Below the pieces are notes generated by a model that saw nothing but the letters and a program-made list of their open reading frames with translations, was not told the DNA's origin and made no database searches. A program made the translations under genes and the position numbers. Positions 1-7,701 of a stretch of DNA of 64,000 nt are shown one piece after another (the first letter of the stretch is position 1; each line of letters opens with the position of its first letter). The stretch comes from Streptomyces griseofuscus (GTDB taxonomy: Bacteria; Actinomycetota; Actinomycetes; Streptomycetales; Streptomycetaceae), in NCBI RefSeq assembly GCF_014673495.1, contig NZ_CP051006.1, positions 186,001-250,000 of the forward strand, written 5' to 3'.

Positions 1-767
1 AAGCAGAAAGACGCGGCTACACGGTCGAGGCCCAGAGCGATCTGCAACGCGGTGAAGCCGTACACATGGTCGCGATCGTGATCCGGTGCCGAGCCTTTCA
101 CCTCGCTCTCACGGAGCGGACGACTAAGGTGCCGCACGACCCGACCCCGCAGGAGCGCCGTCAACAGGAGCGCAATCCCTGGACGCGCCTGCCCAAGTAC
201 GACGAAGAGTTCAACGGTCGCCTCGCTCTCGGCGCACCCTCCGGGAGCTGGTACCAGCACTCGTACTCGTACAGCGACAGCGCCCGGTGGACATTGGAGT
301 CACGGCTGGGACACCTACTGCAGGATCTCGAACGCCTTGCGGCGGAAGCCGACCGCCGGGAGCGGGAGAAGGAGCTGCGTGAGGCCGAACAGCGGCGCCG
401 TTGGTACGCGGCCGTCGCGCGGGCTCGCGAGCAGCAGATCGAGCAGCAGAGGGCGACGATTCTTACCGGGCAGATTCGGGCCTGGCGGCAGGCCGAAGAG
501 ATCCGCGCCTTCTGCCAGGCAGCCCGCGCCCGAGCAGACGACGCGCCGGTCGCGGCGGACGAGGCGGACTGGCTGGAATGGGCTGAGGTGTACGCGGCGC
601 AACTCGACCCCATACGGGAACCCTTGCGCACTCCTATGGATCCGCCGGCCGGGCAGGAGGTGCTGCGTGAGCTGGCGAAGATCGACTCCTACGCCTACCC
701 GTGGCCTTTCGACACCGACGGCCGCTGGACGCTTCCCGACGACCGGCCAACCGACCCACGAACGTGA
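1..767 (+). CDS. Hypothetical coiled-coil protein, 3' part
   Basis: The frame is open from base 3, so the start lies outside the window; the Met at 66 is internal. The visible part is about 254 residues. Its middle (about 330-560) is a long charged helix rich in Glu, Arg and Gln (motifs REREKELREAEQRRR and AREQQIEQQ), a probable coiled coil. The end is rich in Trp and Tyr (SYAYPWPFDTDGRW). I do not recognise a family. It ends 64 bp from the convergent integrase, so it may be cargo of the integrated element or host flank. Confidence 0.7.
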   Translation, partial: AERRGYTVEAQSDLQRGEAVHMVAIVIRCRAFHLALTERTTKVPHDPTPQERRQQERNPWTRLPKYDEEFNGRLALGAPSGSWYQHSYSYSDSARWTLESRLGHLLQDLERLAAEADRREREKELREAEQRRRWYAAVARAREQQIEQQRATILTGQIRAWRQAEEIRAFCQAARARADDAPVAADEADWLEWAEVYAAQLDPIREPLRTPMDPPAGQEVLRELAKIDSYAYPWPFDTDGRWTLPDDRPTDPRT

Positions 768-830
768 CCCGGCCCTATCCGACCAGGAAACGACTTCGCC
801 CTGTCCGTGAAGGGCAGGGCGAAGGAACGT

Positions 831-1919
831 TCATGCGGCGATGGTGAGCGGGGTTTCCATGCGTTCCCAAGCTCCAAGGACGGCCTTGTGGGCATCCGGC
901 TGAAGGTGGGCGTAGCGCTGGGTGGTCTGGAAGCTCTCGTGGCCGAGGAGGTGCTGGACCTCGTAGAGCGAGACTCCCTTCTGGACCAGCCACGAGGCGC
1001 AAGTGTGGCGCATGGAGTGCGGTGGGTAGTGCGGGACGAGCTGCAGTTCACCGTCGTCGCCGAAGTGGTAGGCAGCCTCGACAGCGGGCCACCAGGTCTG
1101 CCGGCGCCAGTTGCTGTCAGCGAGTAGGCGCCCGGAGCGGCCCTTGGTGATGGTCGTGAAGACCACTGCGTCGCGGTCGAGCCGGTGGATGTGGCGTTCG
1201 AGGGCCTCCAAGACGTGGGGCGGGAGCGGGACCTCCCGGCGGCTCTTGGAACTCTTCGGGTACTCCTTGATACCGCTCTTGGTATTGACCTCCACCACGA
1301 ACAGGCGCGAGCGGCGTGTGTCGATGCGGTGGCGGTGCAGGCCGGAGAGCTCGCCCCAGCGCAGTCCGGTGTAGAAGCCGAGCAGGCACATCGTCCGCCA
1401 GACGGGGGCGAGTCCGTCGAGGATGCTCTGCGCCTGGTCGGGCGTGAACCACTGCGGCGGTTTGACCGCGATGGGCGGCAGATCGATGCTGCGGCACGGG
1501 CTCACCGCGATCACATCGTCGTCGACAGCAGCGCGCATGAGGGACGACGTCAGGTTGTAGGCCCGCTTGATCGCGGCAGGGCCTGCGCCCTTCTCGACCA
1601 GGGAGCGGATCCAGCTCTGGACGTCCATGCGGGTGATGGCCCGCATTTCCCAGTCTGCCCAGTACGGCATGACGTGGTTCTTGATGCTGGACCCATCACC
1701 CCGAAGGGTGTGGGGTTCGACGATGCGGGCGTTCCACCACCGGTCGTGCCACTCGCGGAACGTGATCTCGCCGGCCCGCGGGTCGCGCATGCCTCCGCGG
1801 GCGAACTGGGTCTCCAGCTCGATGCCCCAGGCCCGCGCCTGGGCCTTGAGGGGGAAGGATTCGCTGAACCGGTCTCCGGCCCGGTTGCGAACGGTGGCTT
1901 GCCACTTGCCGGACTTCAA
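831..1919 (-). CDS. Tyrosine site-specific integrase (phage/ICE type)
   Basis: Catalyses strand exchange between attP and attB of an integrated element. In 362 residues the core-binding domain is about 50-140 and the catalytic domain about 155-350. The catalytic set is complete: Arg187 in GLRWGEL, His301 and Arg304 in HSMRHT, His327 in LLGHE and the nucleophile Tyr336 in QRYAHL. The start is TTG at 1919. In-frame sequence upstream reaches a stop within about 60 bases without another ATG, GTG or TTG. The 68-residue excisionase gene lies directly upstream on the same strand. No tRNA or obvious att repeat is visible here. Confidence 0.92.
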   Translation of the reverse strand: MKSGKWQATVRNRAGDRFSESFPLKAQARAWGIELETQFARGGMRDPRAGEITFREWHDRWWNARIVEPHTLRGDGSSIKNHVMPYWADWEMRAITRMDVQSWIRSLVEKGAGPAAIKRAYNLTSSLMRAAVDDDVIAVSPCRSIDLPPIAVKPPQWFTPDQAQSILDGLAPVWRTMCLLGFYTGLRWGELSGLHRHRIDTRRSRLFVVEVNTKSGIKEYPKSSKSRREVPLPPHVLEALERHIHRLDRDAVVFTTITKGRSGRLLADSNWRRQTWWPAVEAAYHFGDDGELQLVPHYPPHSMRHTCASWLVQKGVSLYEVQHLLGHESFQTTQRYAHLQPDAHKAVLGAWERMETPLTIAA

Positions 1920-1985
1920 TTTGCGCAGGTACGCGGTACTACTCCTTTGTTCGGAAGCGGTGAGGGCTGGACTGGGGGTGAGAGA

Positions 1986-2192
1986 TCACCGACGGGGGCG
2001 CGGGGAACCGACCAGCCTCCTGGCGATGAAGTCCTCCAGTCCCGCAGCAGGGACACGGACGCGGGAGCGTTCCGTCCCGGTGCGCAGGTCGACGACGGGG
2101 AGGTCGCCGGCGGCGATGAAGCGGTAGACGGTGCGGCGGTCAACGTCCAACGCGGCGGCGACAGCGGGGATGGACAGCAGATGGGCAGGCAT
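1986..2192 (-). CDS. Excisionase / helix-turn-helix DNA-binding protein
   Basis: A 68-residue MerR/AlpA-like helix-turn-helix protein. LLSIPAVAAALDVDRRTVYR is a typical excisionase HTH, followed by the wing FIAAGDLPVVDLRTG. It sits immediately upstream of the integrase on the same strand, the usual xis-int order of actinobacterial integrative elements, so it probably directs excision. The DNA-binding fold is clear; the excisionase role is inferred from position. Confidence 0.85.
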   Translation of the reverse strand: MPAHLLSIPAVAAALDVDRRTVYRFIAAGDLPVVDLRTGTERSRVRVPAAGLEDFIARRLVGSPRPRR

Positions 2193-2421
2193 GCGCGAGT
2201 CCTCGGAAACAGGAAGGGAAAGACCAAGCAGGCGGATTGATTCAGCCGGGCTGTCGGCGGTCCACGGCGCAGGTCAACCGGCCCTGCCAGGGCAGTGGGA
2301 CCAGATCGCTGAGGGACCGAGCCATGCGACACGGCCGCGTGAAAGGTGGACCGCCGACGTTCGGGATGCACGCGGCGGTGCTCCCGCGCTCGGATCGTGA
2401 ATCGGAGCGCGGGACGGGAAA

Positions 2422-3096
2422 CTACCGCTCGGGAATATCCGGAAGACGGAGGATCTCTTCCAGATGGTCCCAGTCGATCTCGGCATCTTCCAGCCGGAAG
2501 CGGTGCGGGTACCGCAGCGCAATCCAGCTCGCACTCACGCCAGCCCATTCGGCGACGCCCCATACAGGAACGCCTGCCTCGAGCCAGCGGTCCAGACAGG
2601 AGTCGCGCAGGCTGGAGACCTGCTCCCCCAAGCCCGCCTGCACCTCGTCCGGGCTCAACACCGCTTCGCGCGCTTGCCTCCACGCCCTCTTGTACTCGGA
2701 GGACGCCAACGGCCCACCCCGCTCAGCCGGGAACAGCAGATCTTCAGCTTCCAAATCTGCCTCGTCGATCCAGCGCCTCAGCACACCCACGATGTCCGGG
2801 GAGACAGGAGCCCTTCGGCCCTTGCCGGCACGGACCAGCACCTCCCCGAATTCCCCGTCCGGGAGCGTCACGTCCTGCACCCGGATCGAGGCTGCTTCAC
2901 CCGGCGAAAGCGCGGTGCCCGCCACAGAGGCGAGGAAAGGGAAAACGGCCCCCGAAGATGCCTCCTGGATCCACTCCAGAAGGGCGCGAACGTGGTCCGC
3001 AGAGAGCAAGGACGATTCGTCTATTGCCAGCTTCGACAAGCTACATGACTCCTCACACGAGACATCGGGACGCGTCGGCGTCCCCTGGTCATTCAA
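2422..3096 (-). CDS. Degenerate tyrosine-recombinase-like protein
   Basis: 224 residues with the layout of an integrase catalytic domain but eroded active-site positions. A GTALSPGEAASIRVQDV segment (60-76) stands where active enzymes have G-L-R-x-G-E, so the first catalytic Arg is Ser64. SSLRDSCLDRWLEAGV (161-176) keeps Arg164 of HxLRH but lost both His. The G-H box reads WAGVS, with Val187 for His. Tyr196 in ALRYPHRF remains. The frame is intact and long, so it may be kept as a DNA-binding or accessory recombinase; alternatively it is a recent pseudogene. It lies between the xis-int pair and the CRISPR locus. Confidence 0.6.
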   Translation of the reverse strand: MNDQGTPTRPDVSCEESCSLSKLAIDESSLLSADHVRALLEWIQEASSGAVFPFLASVAGTALSPGEAASIRVQDVTLPDGEFGEVLVRAGKGRRAPVSPDIVGVLRRWIDEADLEAEDLLFPAERGGPLASSEYKRAWRQAREAVLSPDEVQAGLGEQVSSLRDSCLDRWLEAGVPVWGVAEWAGVSASWIALRYPHRFRLEDAEIDWDHLEEILRLPDIPER

Positions 3097-3535
3097 TGGT
3101 CTGGAGAAGCGCCGGTTTGACCAACCGGCGATCGTCGGCTATGTTGCGCCCGCGACGCACCTGTCGCGGTTCGGTCGATGCGCAGAGAGCAGGTTCTGCT
3201 TTCCCAAGACCGCTCTAGGTTTGCTTCCTTCGCCGAGTTAATCCAGTCCGTATGGGACTCAATGTGTCTGCTGTCGGCGAATCTGCCCTAACCCACCCAT
3301 ACCTGCACCTCGACGGCCAGGAAACGTGAGGACAGAGCAGGCGCCTTCTAAGCGCCTGTCCTGTCGAACGGAACATCGCGTAGAAATGCGGAACGCGAAT
3401 CGCGGAGAACTGGCAAGATGGAGCGCGCCAGCACCGCTCTCTTCGGCGACACAAAGGGTCGCGCTGAACAGAAACGCACCCTTCTCGACATGACGCTGGC
3501 CGATGAAGAACGATCAGGCGCGCCAATACGCCGCT
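3097..3535. other. Intergenic DNA before the CRISPR locus
   Basis: No supported coding frame. The reading frames here have no recognisable domain or ribosome site. One 61-bp step before 3536 (about 3475) the sequence no longer resembles the CRISPR repeat, so the recognisable array starts at 3536. Confidence 0.5.
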
Positions 3536-4055
3536 CGACTCACGTCTGCTCACGCGGAGAACATTCCGTGCAGGCGGAGTGCCACTTCCCCGCCCGCGGC
3601 TCACCTACGCGCACGCTGAGAGCACTCGTAGACCGCCCGGGAGCGCGGGGCGCCGTACGTCGCAGCTCCGCTCGCGCTATGAACACCACGCGGTGCCGCC
3701 TCAGGTGCGGCGTCCCTGCGGTTCACCTACGCGTCAGCGGAGCGGTCGTCGCCTGCACCAACCCCACCGGCAAGCACGGCGGTTCACCTCCGCCTGCACG
3801 GAGCGGACACGTGCCGGGCGTGCTCGGTGTTGTGCTGGCGCGGTTCACCTCCCCCTGCGCGGAGCGGACCGCGACGAGCGCGAGGGCTGGCGACCAATCG
3901 GCGGTTCACCTCCGCCTGCGCGGAGCGGAAGCCGATGCGGGGGTCGAGGACGCGGATGATGTCGGTTCGCCTCCGCCTGCGCGGAGCGGACTCCCCGAAA
4001 AAGCTGGCGATGGGCCCGAGCGTCGGTTCACCTCCGCCTGGGCGGAGGTGAACCG
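3536..4055 (-). CRISPR. Type I-E-like CRISPR array, repeat family 1
   Basis: Nine 29-nt repeats at an exact 61-bp period: 3536, 3597, 3658, 3719, 3780, 3841, 3902, 3963 and 4024, with 32-nt spacers. On the plus strand the core is CGGTTCACCTCCGCCTGCGC followed by GGAGCGGAC. Read on the minus strand the repeat begins GTCCGCTCCGCGCAGGCG and ends GTGAACCG, the layout of type I-E repeats, so transcription is probably on the minus strand. Repeats decay toward 3536 (3536, 3597 and 3658 are heavily mutated), as expected at the leader-distal end. The repeat at 4024-4055 is aberrant and palindromic (see findings). No cas genes and no AT-rich leader are in the window. Confidence 0.9.
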
Positions 4056-4350
4056 CCGCTCGCGGATACCTTTGACGACCCACGCTGGTCCGCTCCGCGC
4101 ACGCGGGGGCGCCCCCGCCGCCCATCGGCCAGGCCGCCCGCGCCGCCGTAGTCCCCGCGTACGCCGGGGTAGTCCCCCGTCGCCGGCTGGAGGTTGGCCG
4201 CGGCGTGTGGTCCCCGCGCACGCGTAGGTGGTCCCAGCATCGCGAAGTCCCGCGGCACGCAGGGGGTTTGGTCCCTGCATACGCGGGGTGGTTCCTGAGC
4301 GAGGTCCTGGCCAGCTCGAATCACGTGATGGTCCCCGCGCGCCAGCTCAC
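4056..4350 (+). CRISPR. Type I-E CRISPR array, repeat family 2, continuous with family 1
   Basis: A 32-nt spacer (4056-4087) leads into a hybrid repeat at 4088-4116. It is followed by repeats at 4148-4176, 4207-4235, about 4267-4295 and a truncated one at about 4327-4350, with 30-32-nt spacers. The consensus is close to GTGGTCCCCGCGCACGCGGG then GGTGGTCCC, the common Streptomyces type I-E repeat, here on the plus strand. Decay toward 4350 marks the leader-distal end. Family 1 and family 2 therefore point away from each other with only one spacer length between them and no leader. Confidence 0.88.
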
Positions 4351-4848
4351 ACCGCGCCTCCCAACGGCATAGGGCCGAAAGAGTGGCTGCGGACTGTGGA
4401 AGCGCCTTGGGACTTCTCTGGGACTTCCGGCTGCATCAACGAGCACGAGCGGGAACAGCGGAAAGGCCATTCGTGCAGTTCAGTGGCCCGTGATCGGCCA
4501 TCACCGTAGATGCCACCGCTGGCTGGCCTCTTCCGGGACATCGACCAGGGAGGACCCACTGCTCCGCGCAGAGCGTCGCCCCCGTACGCGGCCTCACTGA
4601 GGTACACCATCCTGAACAGGCCCTGACCTGCCCAACAGAACTCCTGACGCCCCATCAGAACGAGCGTCAAATGAGCGTCGAGATACCTTGCAGAGCGTCA
4701 TTTCAGCGTCAAGATATCGCCCGTAACGCCCACATCGCACATAATGCGCACGCACAAAACCGCAGGTCAGGAGCCCTTTGCGGTCGGTTCGAGGATGGCG
4801 ACGCACTCCACATGATGCGTCATCGGAAGACGATCCAGGCACGTGTGT
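4351..4848. other. Noncoding stretch with phased AGCGTC boxes
   Basis: No supported gene. The notable content is a pair of imperfect 24-bp direct repeats at 4662-4685 and 4693-4716 (20 of 24 identical, 31-bp period). Each carries two GCGTC boxes 10 bp apart, giving four boxes on one helical face. They look like protein-binding sites, but no adjacent intact gene explains them. Confidence 0.5.
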
Positions 4849-5370
4849 TCACGGCCCCTTTTTGATGCGCGGCCACTCGTGCGCGATCCAGCGGGTGATC
4901 TCCGACTCGTCCCGCTCGACCGCCCGCCGTTCGGGCCGTGCAGGCTCCATCCGAGCCGGCCGGTCAGCAGCCGCCACACCGACGCCCTCGACAACACCAC
5001 CCCCGTTGCCCGGGTGACGACCGTGCCGACTCGTTCCAGAGTCCACAGGTCGGCCTCGAAACCATGAGCCTGGGCACCTTGCTCCAACGCGGCCCGGACC
5101 CTCTCGACCTGGGTGTCGTCCAGCTTGGGCGGGCGTCCGGTGGCCGCACGCCGCCGCAGGGCCGAAGCACCGCCTTGCTCCCACACCCGACGCCAGCGCC
5201 GCACACTCTCGCCACACACCCCTACGGCCCTCGCGATCTCCGCGTTGGAGACGCCGTCCTCGAACAACTCGACTGCCCGAACACGCCGTGCCTCCGCCAA
5301 CTGCGGCCGTGACAAAGGAGGAAGAGAGGAGCCGGCAGCCGAGGGGGAAGGTCGATAAGCCACCCGGACA
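4849..5370 (-). pseudogene. IS630-family transposase fragment
   Basis: The N-terminal DNA-binding half of an IS630 transposase. It has a helix-turn-helix (VSNAEIARAVGVCGESVRRW), the linker GGASALRRRAATGRPPKL and a second winged domain ending LTGRLGWSL. At about 4950 the frame shifts: the expected continuation RRAVERDESEITRWIAHEWP is found in another frame and ends at about 4855. The DDE catalytic half is missing. This is a frameshifted and truncated remnant. Confidence 0.8.
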
Positions 5371-5456
5371 TCCTTCCACCCACAGACCCAGCACACCCAC
5401 CGAACTTACGAAAAGATCAGTAGTACGCTGACCGGGATCCCAGTACCTGCGAGAGT

Positions 5457-6005
5457 ATGACTGTGACTTCCTTCGACCGCCGCCCGGAGCCCGACGGGAT
5501 CGCGCGCGTGACCTCCACCGCCGCGGAGTTGCTGGAAGTCCTGTGGGGACGGGCCTCCACCGCGCCCGCGTCGGCGTCCCAGCTGCGCCTGCTGCATATC
5601 CTGGAACACCACGACGGCATCAATATGCGCACGCTCGCCGCGTCTCTCGCCTCGACCCCGCCGGCGACCAGCCGGCTGTTCGACAGGCTGCAGGCGGCCG
5701 GCTTCGTGGAGCGCGAGCACAGTCCGGAGGACCGGCGCGAGGTGCGGCTGCGACTCAGCGGCCGGGGCCGCGCCTTCCTCACCGACCTGCGCGGACGCCG
5801 GGAGGCGGAGTTGCGGGCCGTGCTCGACCTGATGCCGAGGACGAAGCGGACCGCCCTCGCCGAAGGGCTGCAGGCGTTCTGCGCCGTGGCGGCCGCGCGG
5901 ATACACGACGGCACGCAGGGCTCCGACAGCAAGTCCGCCCGAACCACCCCGCCCGGCGCGGCCGTTCCCCCCGTGACCGGTGTCCGCGCGACCGGCCTCC
6001 CCTGA
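5457..6005 (+). CDS. MarR-family transcriptional regulator
   Basis: 182 residues with the MarR winged helix at about 35-125: QLRLLHILEHHDGINMRTLA is followed by the recognition helix region TPPATSRLFDRLQAAG and the wing EREHSPEDRREVRLRLS. The last 35 residues are a Pro/Thr-rich tail without clear fold. It probably represses a nearby or distant promoter in response to a small ligand. It converges on the STAS/B12/phosphatase operon, so its target is not obvious from position. The ATG at 5457 follows GCGAGAGT. Confidence 0.85.
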   Translation: MTVTSFDRRPEPDGIARVTSTAAELLEVLWGRASTAPASASQLRLLHILEHHDGINMRTLAASLASTPPATSRLFDRLQAAGFVEREHSPEDRREVRLRLSGRGRAFLTDLRGRREAELRAVLDLMPRTKRTALAEGLQAFCAVAAARIHDGTQGSDSKSARTTPPGAAVPPVTGVRATGLP

Positions 6006-6220
6006 CCGGAGCATTCCCTGTCCTCCCCCCGTGTGTGCGAGACACGGCTGCCTCGTGTTGACCCGCTGTGGTCGCTGGTCGCCGACGGCGCGAGTGTGAC
6101 GTCGTGTACGGGTACCTCACGATCCCGCGCACAACTCCGTCCACCCCGTGGAGCGCCGGATCCTCGCGAGGTGTGGCACAACTCTTCGCGACGCCGGGCG
6201 CGGCGGGGCGCGGGACCCGG

Positions 6221-6616
6221 TCAGGTGACCCCGGCGCGGGTGGTGTCGTCCTCCTCCCCGAGACCGTGCGGTGCCGCGGACATGGCGGGGCCGGTGAGAT
6301 GGTCGAGGATGTCGGTGAGGCGCAGCCGCTGGTCCAGGAAGCCGGGGCGGTTGTCCAGGCACAGGACGGCGCCGATGGCGCTGGTGGTCCGGCGGATCAT
6401 GAGCAGGGCGGACAGACCCGAGGAGTCGATCCAGGTCAGGCCGCTGAAGTCCAGTCGCACCGCGGAGGTGCGCGGCCGGTGTCGGAGAAGCACGACGACG
6501 GTCTCGACCAACTCGTCGCTCGTGTCGTAGTCCAGCTCGCCCGCGACGCGCACGGTGCAGCGCGTCTGCTCTTCCGCGATCTCGACACTGAATTCGGGAG
6601 GAACGTATCCGGTCAT
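6221..6616 (-). CDS. STAS-domain protein (anti-anti-sigma-factor type)
   Basis: 131 residues starting MTGYVPPEF at 6616. The STAS fold is clear, with strand CTVRVAGELDYDTSDEL and the signature SGLTWIDSSGLSALL carrying the phosphorylatable Ser in DSSG. In this family the Ser is phosphorylated by an RsbW-type kinase and dephosphorylated by a PP2C enzyme such as the one encoded two genes upstream. Its ATG overlaps the TGA of the B12-binding gene (ATGA), so the two are translationally coupled. It is the last gene of a three-gene operon. Confidence 0.9.
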   Translation of the reverse strand: MTGYVPPEFSVEIAEEQTRCTVRVAGELDYDTSDELVETVVVLLRHRPRTSAVRLDFSGLTWIDSSGLSALLMIRRTTSAIGAVLCLDNRPGFLDQRLRLTDILDHLTGPAMSAAPHGLGEEDDTTRAGVT

Positions 6617-7701
6617 GCTGTGGTCTCGTGGTCGGCGGTCGGCGTGCTGGGGCGGGCGTCCAGCGCGTGGACGCCCTCGTTCAGGATGTTCAACGCCCGG
6701 GGGAAGTCGTGCAGTTGCCGGGCCAGGAGGTCCAGCCCCGCCGACAGGGACCGCGCCGGGACACCGCGCGCCTCCAGGATGTCGGCGGTCCAGGCGAGGA
6801 ACGCGGTGAACACCTCGGCGTCGTCCACGTAGAGGGCGCACGCGAGGAAGTCGACGAGGTGGGCGACGTCCTCGGCGGTGCGCTCCCGCTGGACGTCGGT
6901 GTAGGAGCGCGCCGCGGGAAAACGGTCCTCCAGGTCGGTGAGCGTCTGCTTCACCAGGGGCCCCTTGGAGTGGATGACCAGTGTGTACTCCTGGTCGGCC
7001 AGGTGCGGGAGGTCGTCGGCCGCCTGCCGGACCGCTGCCGGGGTGGGGCGCGGGAGGCCGCCCGCCAGCACGTCCCCCACTCCGCGGGCGTCCGGGGCCC
7101 ATCCGTCGGCCCCCAGCGCTCGGGCGTATCTGCCGTTCGCGCCGAAGGCCCTGCCGCCCGCGAGAACCGGGACGCCGACGGCCTGGCAGGCGGTGATCGC
7201 CATGTGCGCGGCCGGCAGCCGGGTGGGCAGCGAGCTGGACAGCAGCACGGCCTGCGGATCGGTGTGGTGCAGGTGGGCTATGAGGTGGGGGGTGGGCGTC
7301 TGGGCACCCAGGTAGTCCACCTGCCAGCCGCGCAGCCGCAGCACCTCCGCCACCAGGCGGGCCGGGAATGAGTGCCACTCCCCGTCCACGCAGCCCACGG
7401 TCACCCGGCCCCTGGCCGCCCGCTGAACTCCGTCCGGCCGCGGTCGCAGGGCCAGGGCAGCGACCACCCGTTCGTTGATGGCCGTGGCGGCGTGTTCGCG
7501 AGCGACGCTGATCCGGTTGGCCGCCCAGTCCGTGCCGATCGTCTCCTGGACCGGGGCGACCACTTCGAGCAGCACCGCCTCCTCGCCGATCCCGTCGGCC
7601 AAGGCGTCCTGGACGGCTGCCACGGCGGCATACTCGTCACCGGCCACGACTGCCTCCCACAGCCGCTCCCGGAACGGGGCGACCCGGGCGAGCTGGTTCA
7701 C
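6613..7701 (-). CDS. B12-binding (CarH-like antenna) sensory protein
   Basis: 362 residues from a GTG at 7701 preceded by GGAGGAG. A four-helix B12-cap domain (about 5-90) carries W59-x9-E69-H70 in WAANRISVAREH, the signature of adenosylcobalamin photoreceptors. The Rossmann B12 domain (about 98-215) has GEWH, with His110 as probable lower Co ligand, and the SSSLPTR loop. Residues 225-345 form an extra all-helical region of unknown type. There is no MerR DNA-binding domain as in CarH/LitR, so the output is probably protein-protein. The GTG overlaps the stop of the upstream phosphatase, and the gene is followed by the STAS gene. Confidence 0.85.
   Translation of the reverse strand: MNQLARVAPFRERLWEAVVAGDEYAAVAAVQDALADGIGEEAVLLEVVAPVQETIGTDWAANRISVAREHAATAINERVVAALALRPRPDGVQRAARGRVTVGCVDGEWHSFPARLVAEVLRLRGWQVDYLGAQTPTPHLIAHLHHTDPQAVLLSSSLPTRLPAAHMAITACQAVGVPVLAGGRAFGANGRYARALGADGWAPDARGVGDVLAGGLPRPTPAAVRQAADDLPHLADQEYTLVIHSKGPLVKQTLTDLEDRFPAARSYTDVQRERTAEDVAHLVDFLACALYVDDAEVFTAFLAWTADILEARGVPARSLSAGLDLLARQLHDFPRALNILNEGVHALDARPSTPTADHETTA

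Noticed and set aside
3475..3503. Possible further CRISPR repeat one 61-bp step before 3536
   Set aside because: Only scattered matches to the consensus remain; not distinguishable from chance.
4087..4116. Treating the two CRISPR families as two independent arrays with a leader between them
   Set aside because: Only a single 32-nt spacer separates the palindromic repeat from the hybrid repeat, too short for a leader.
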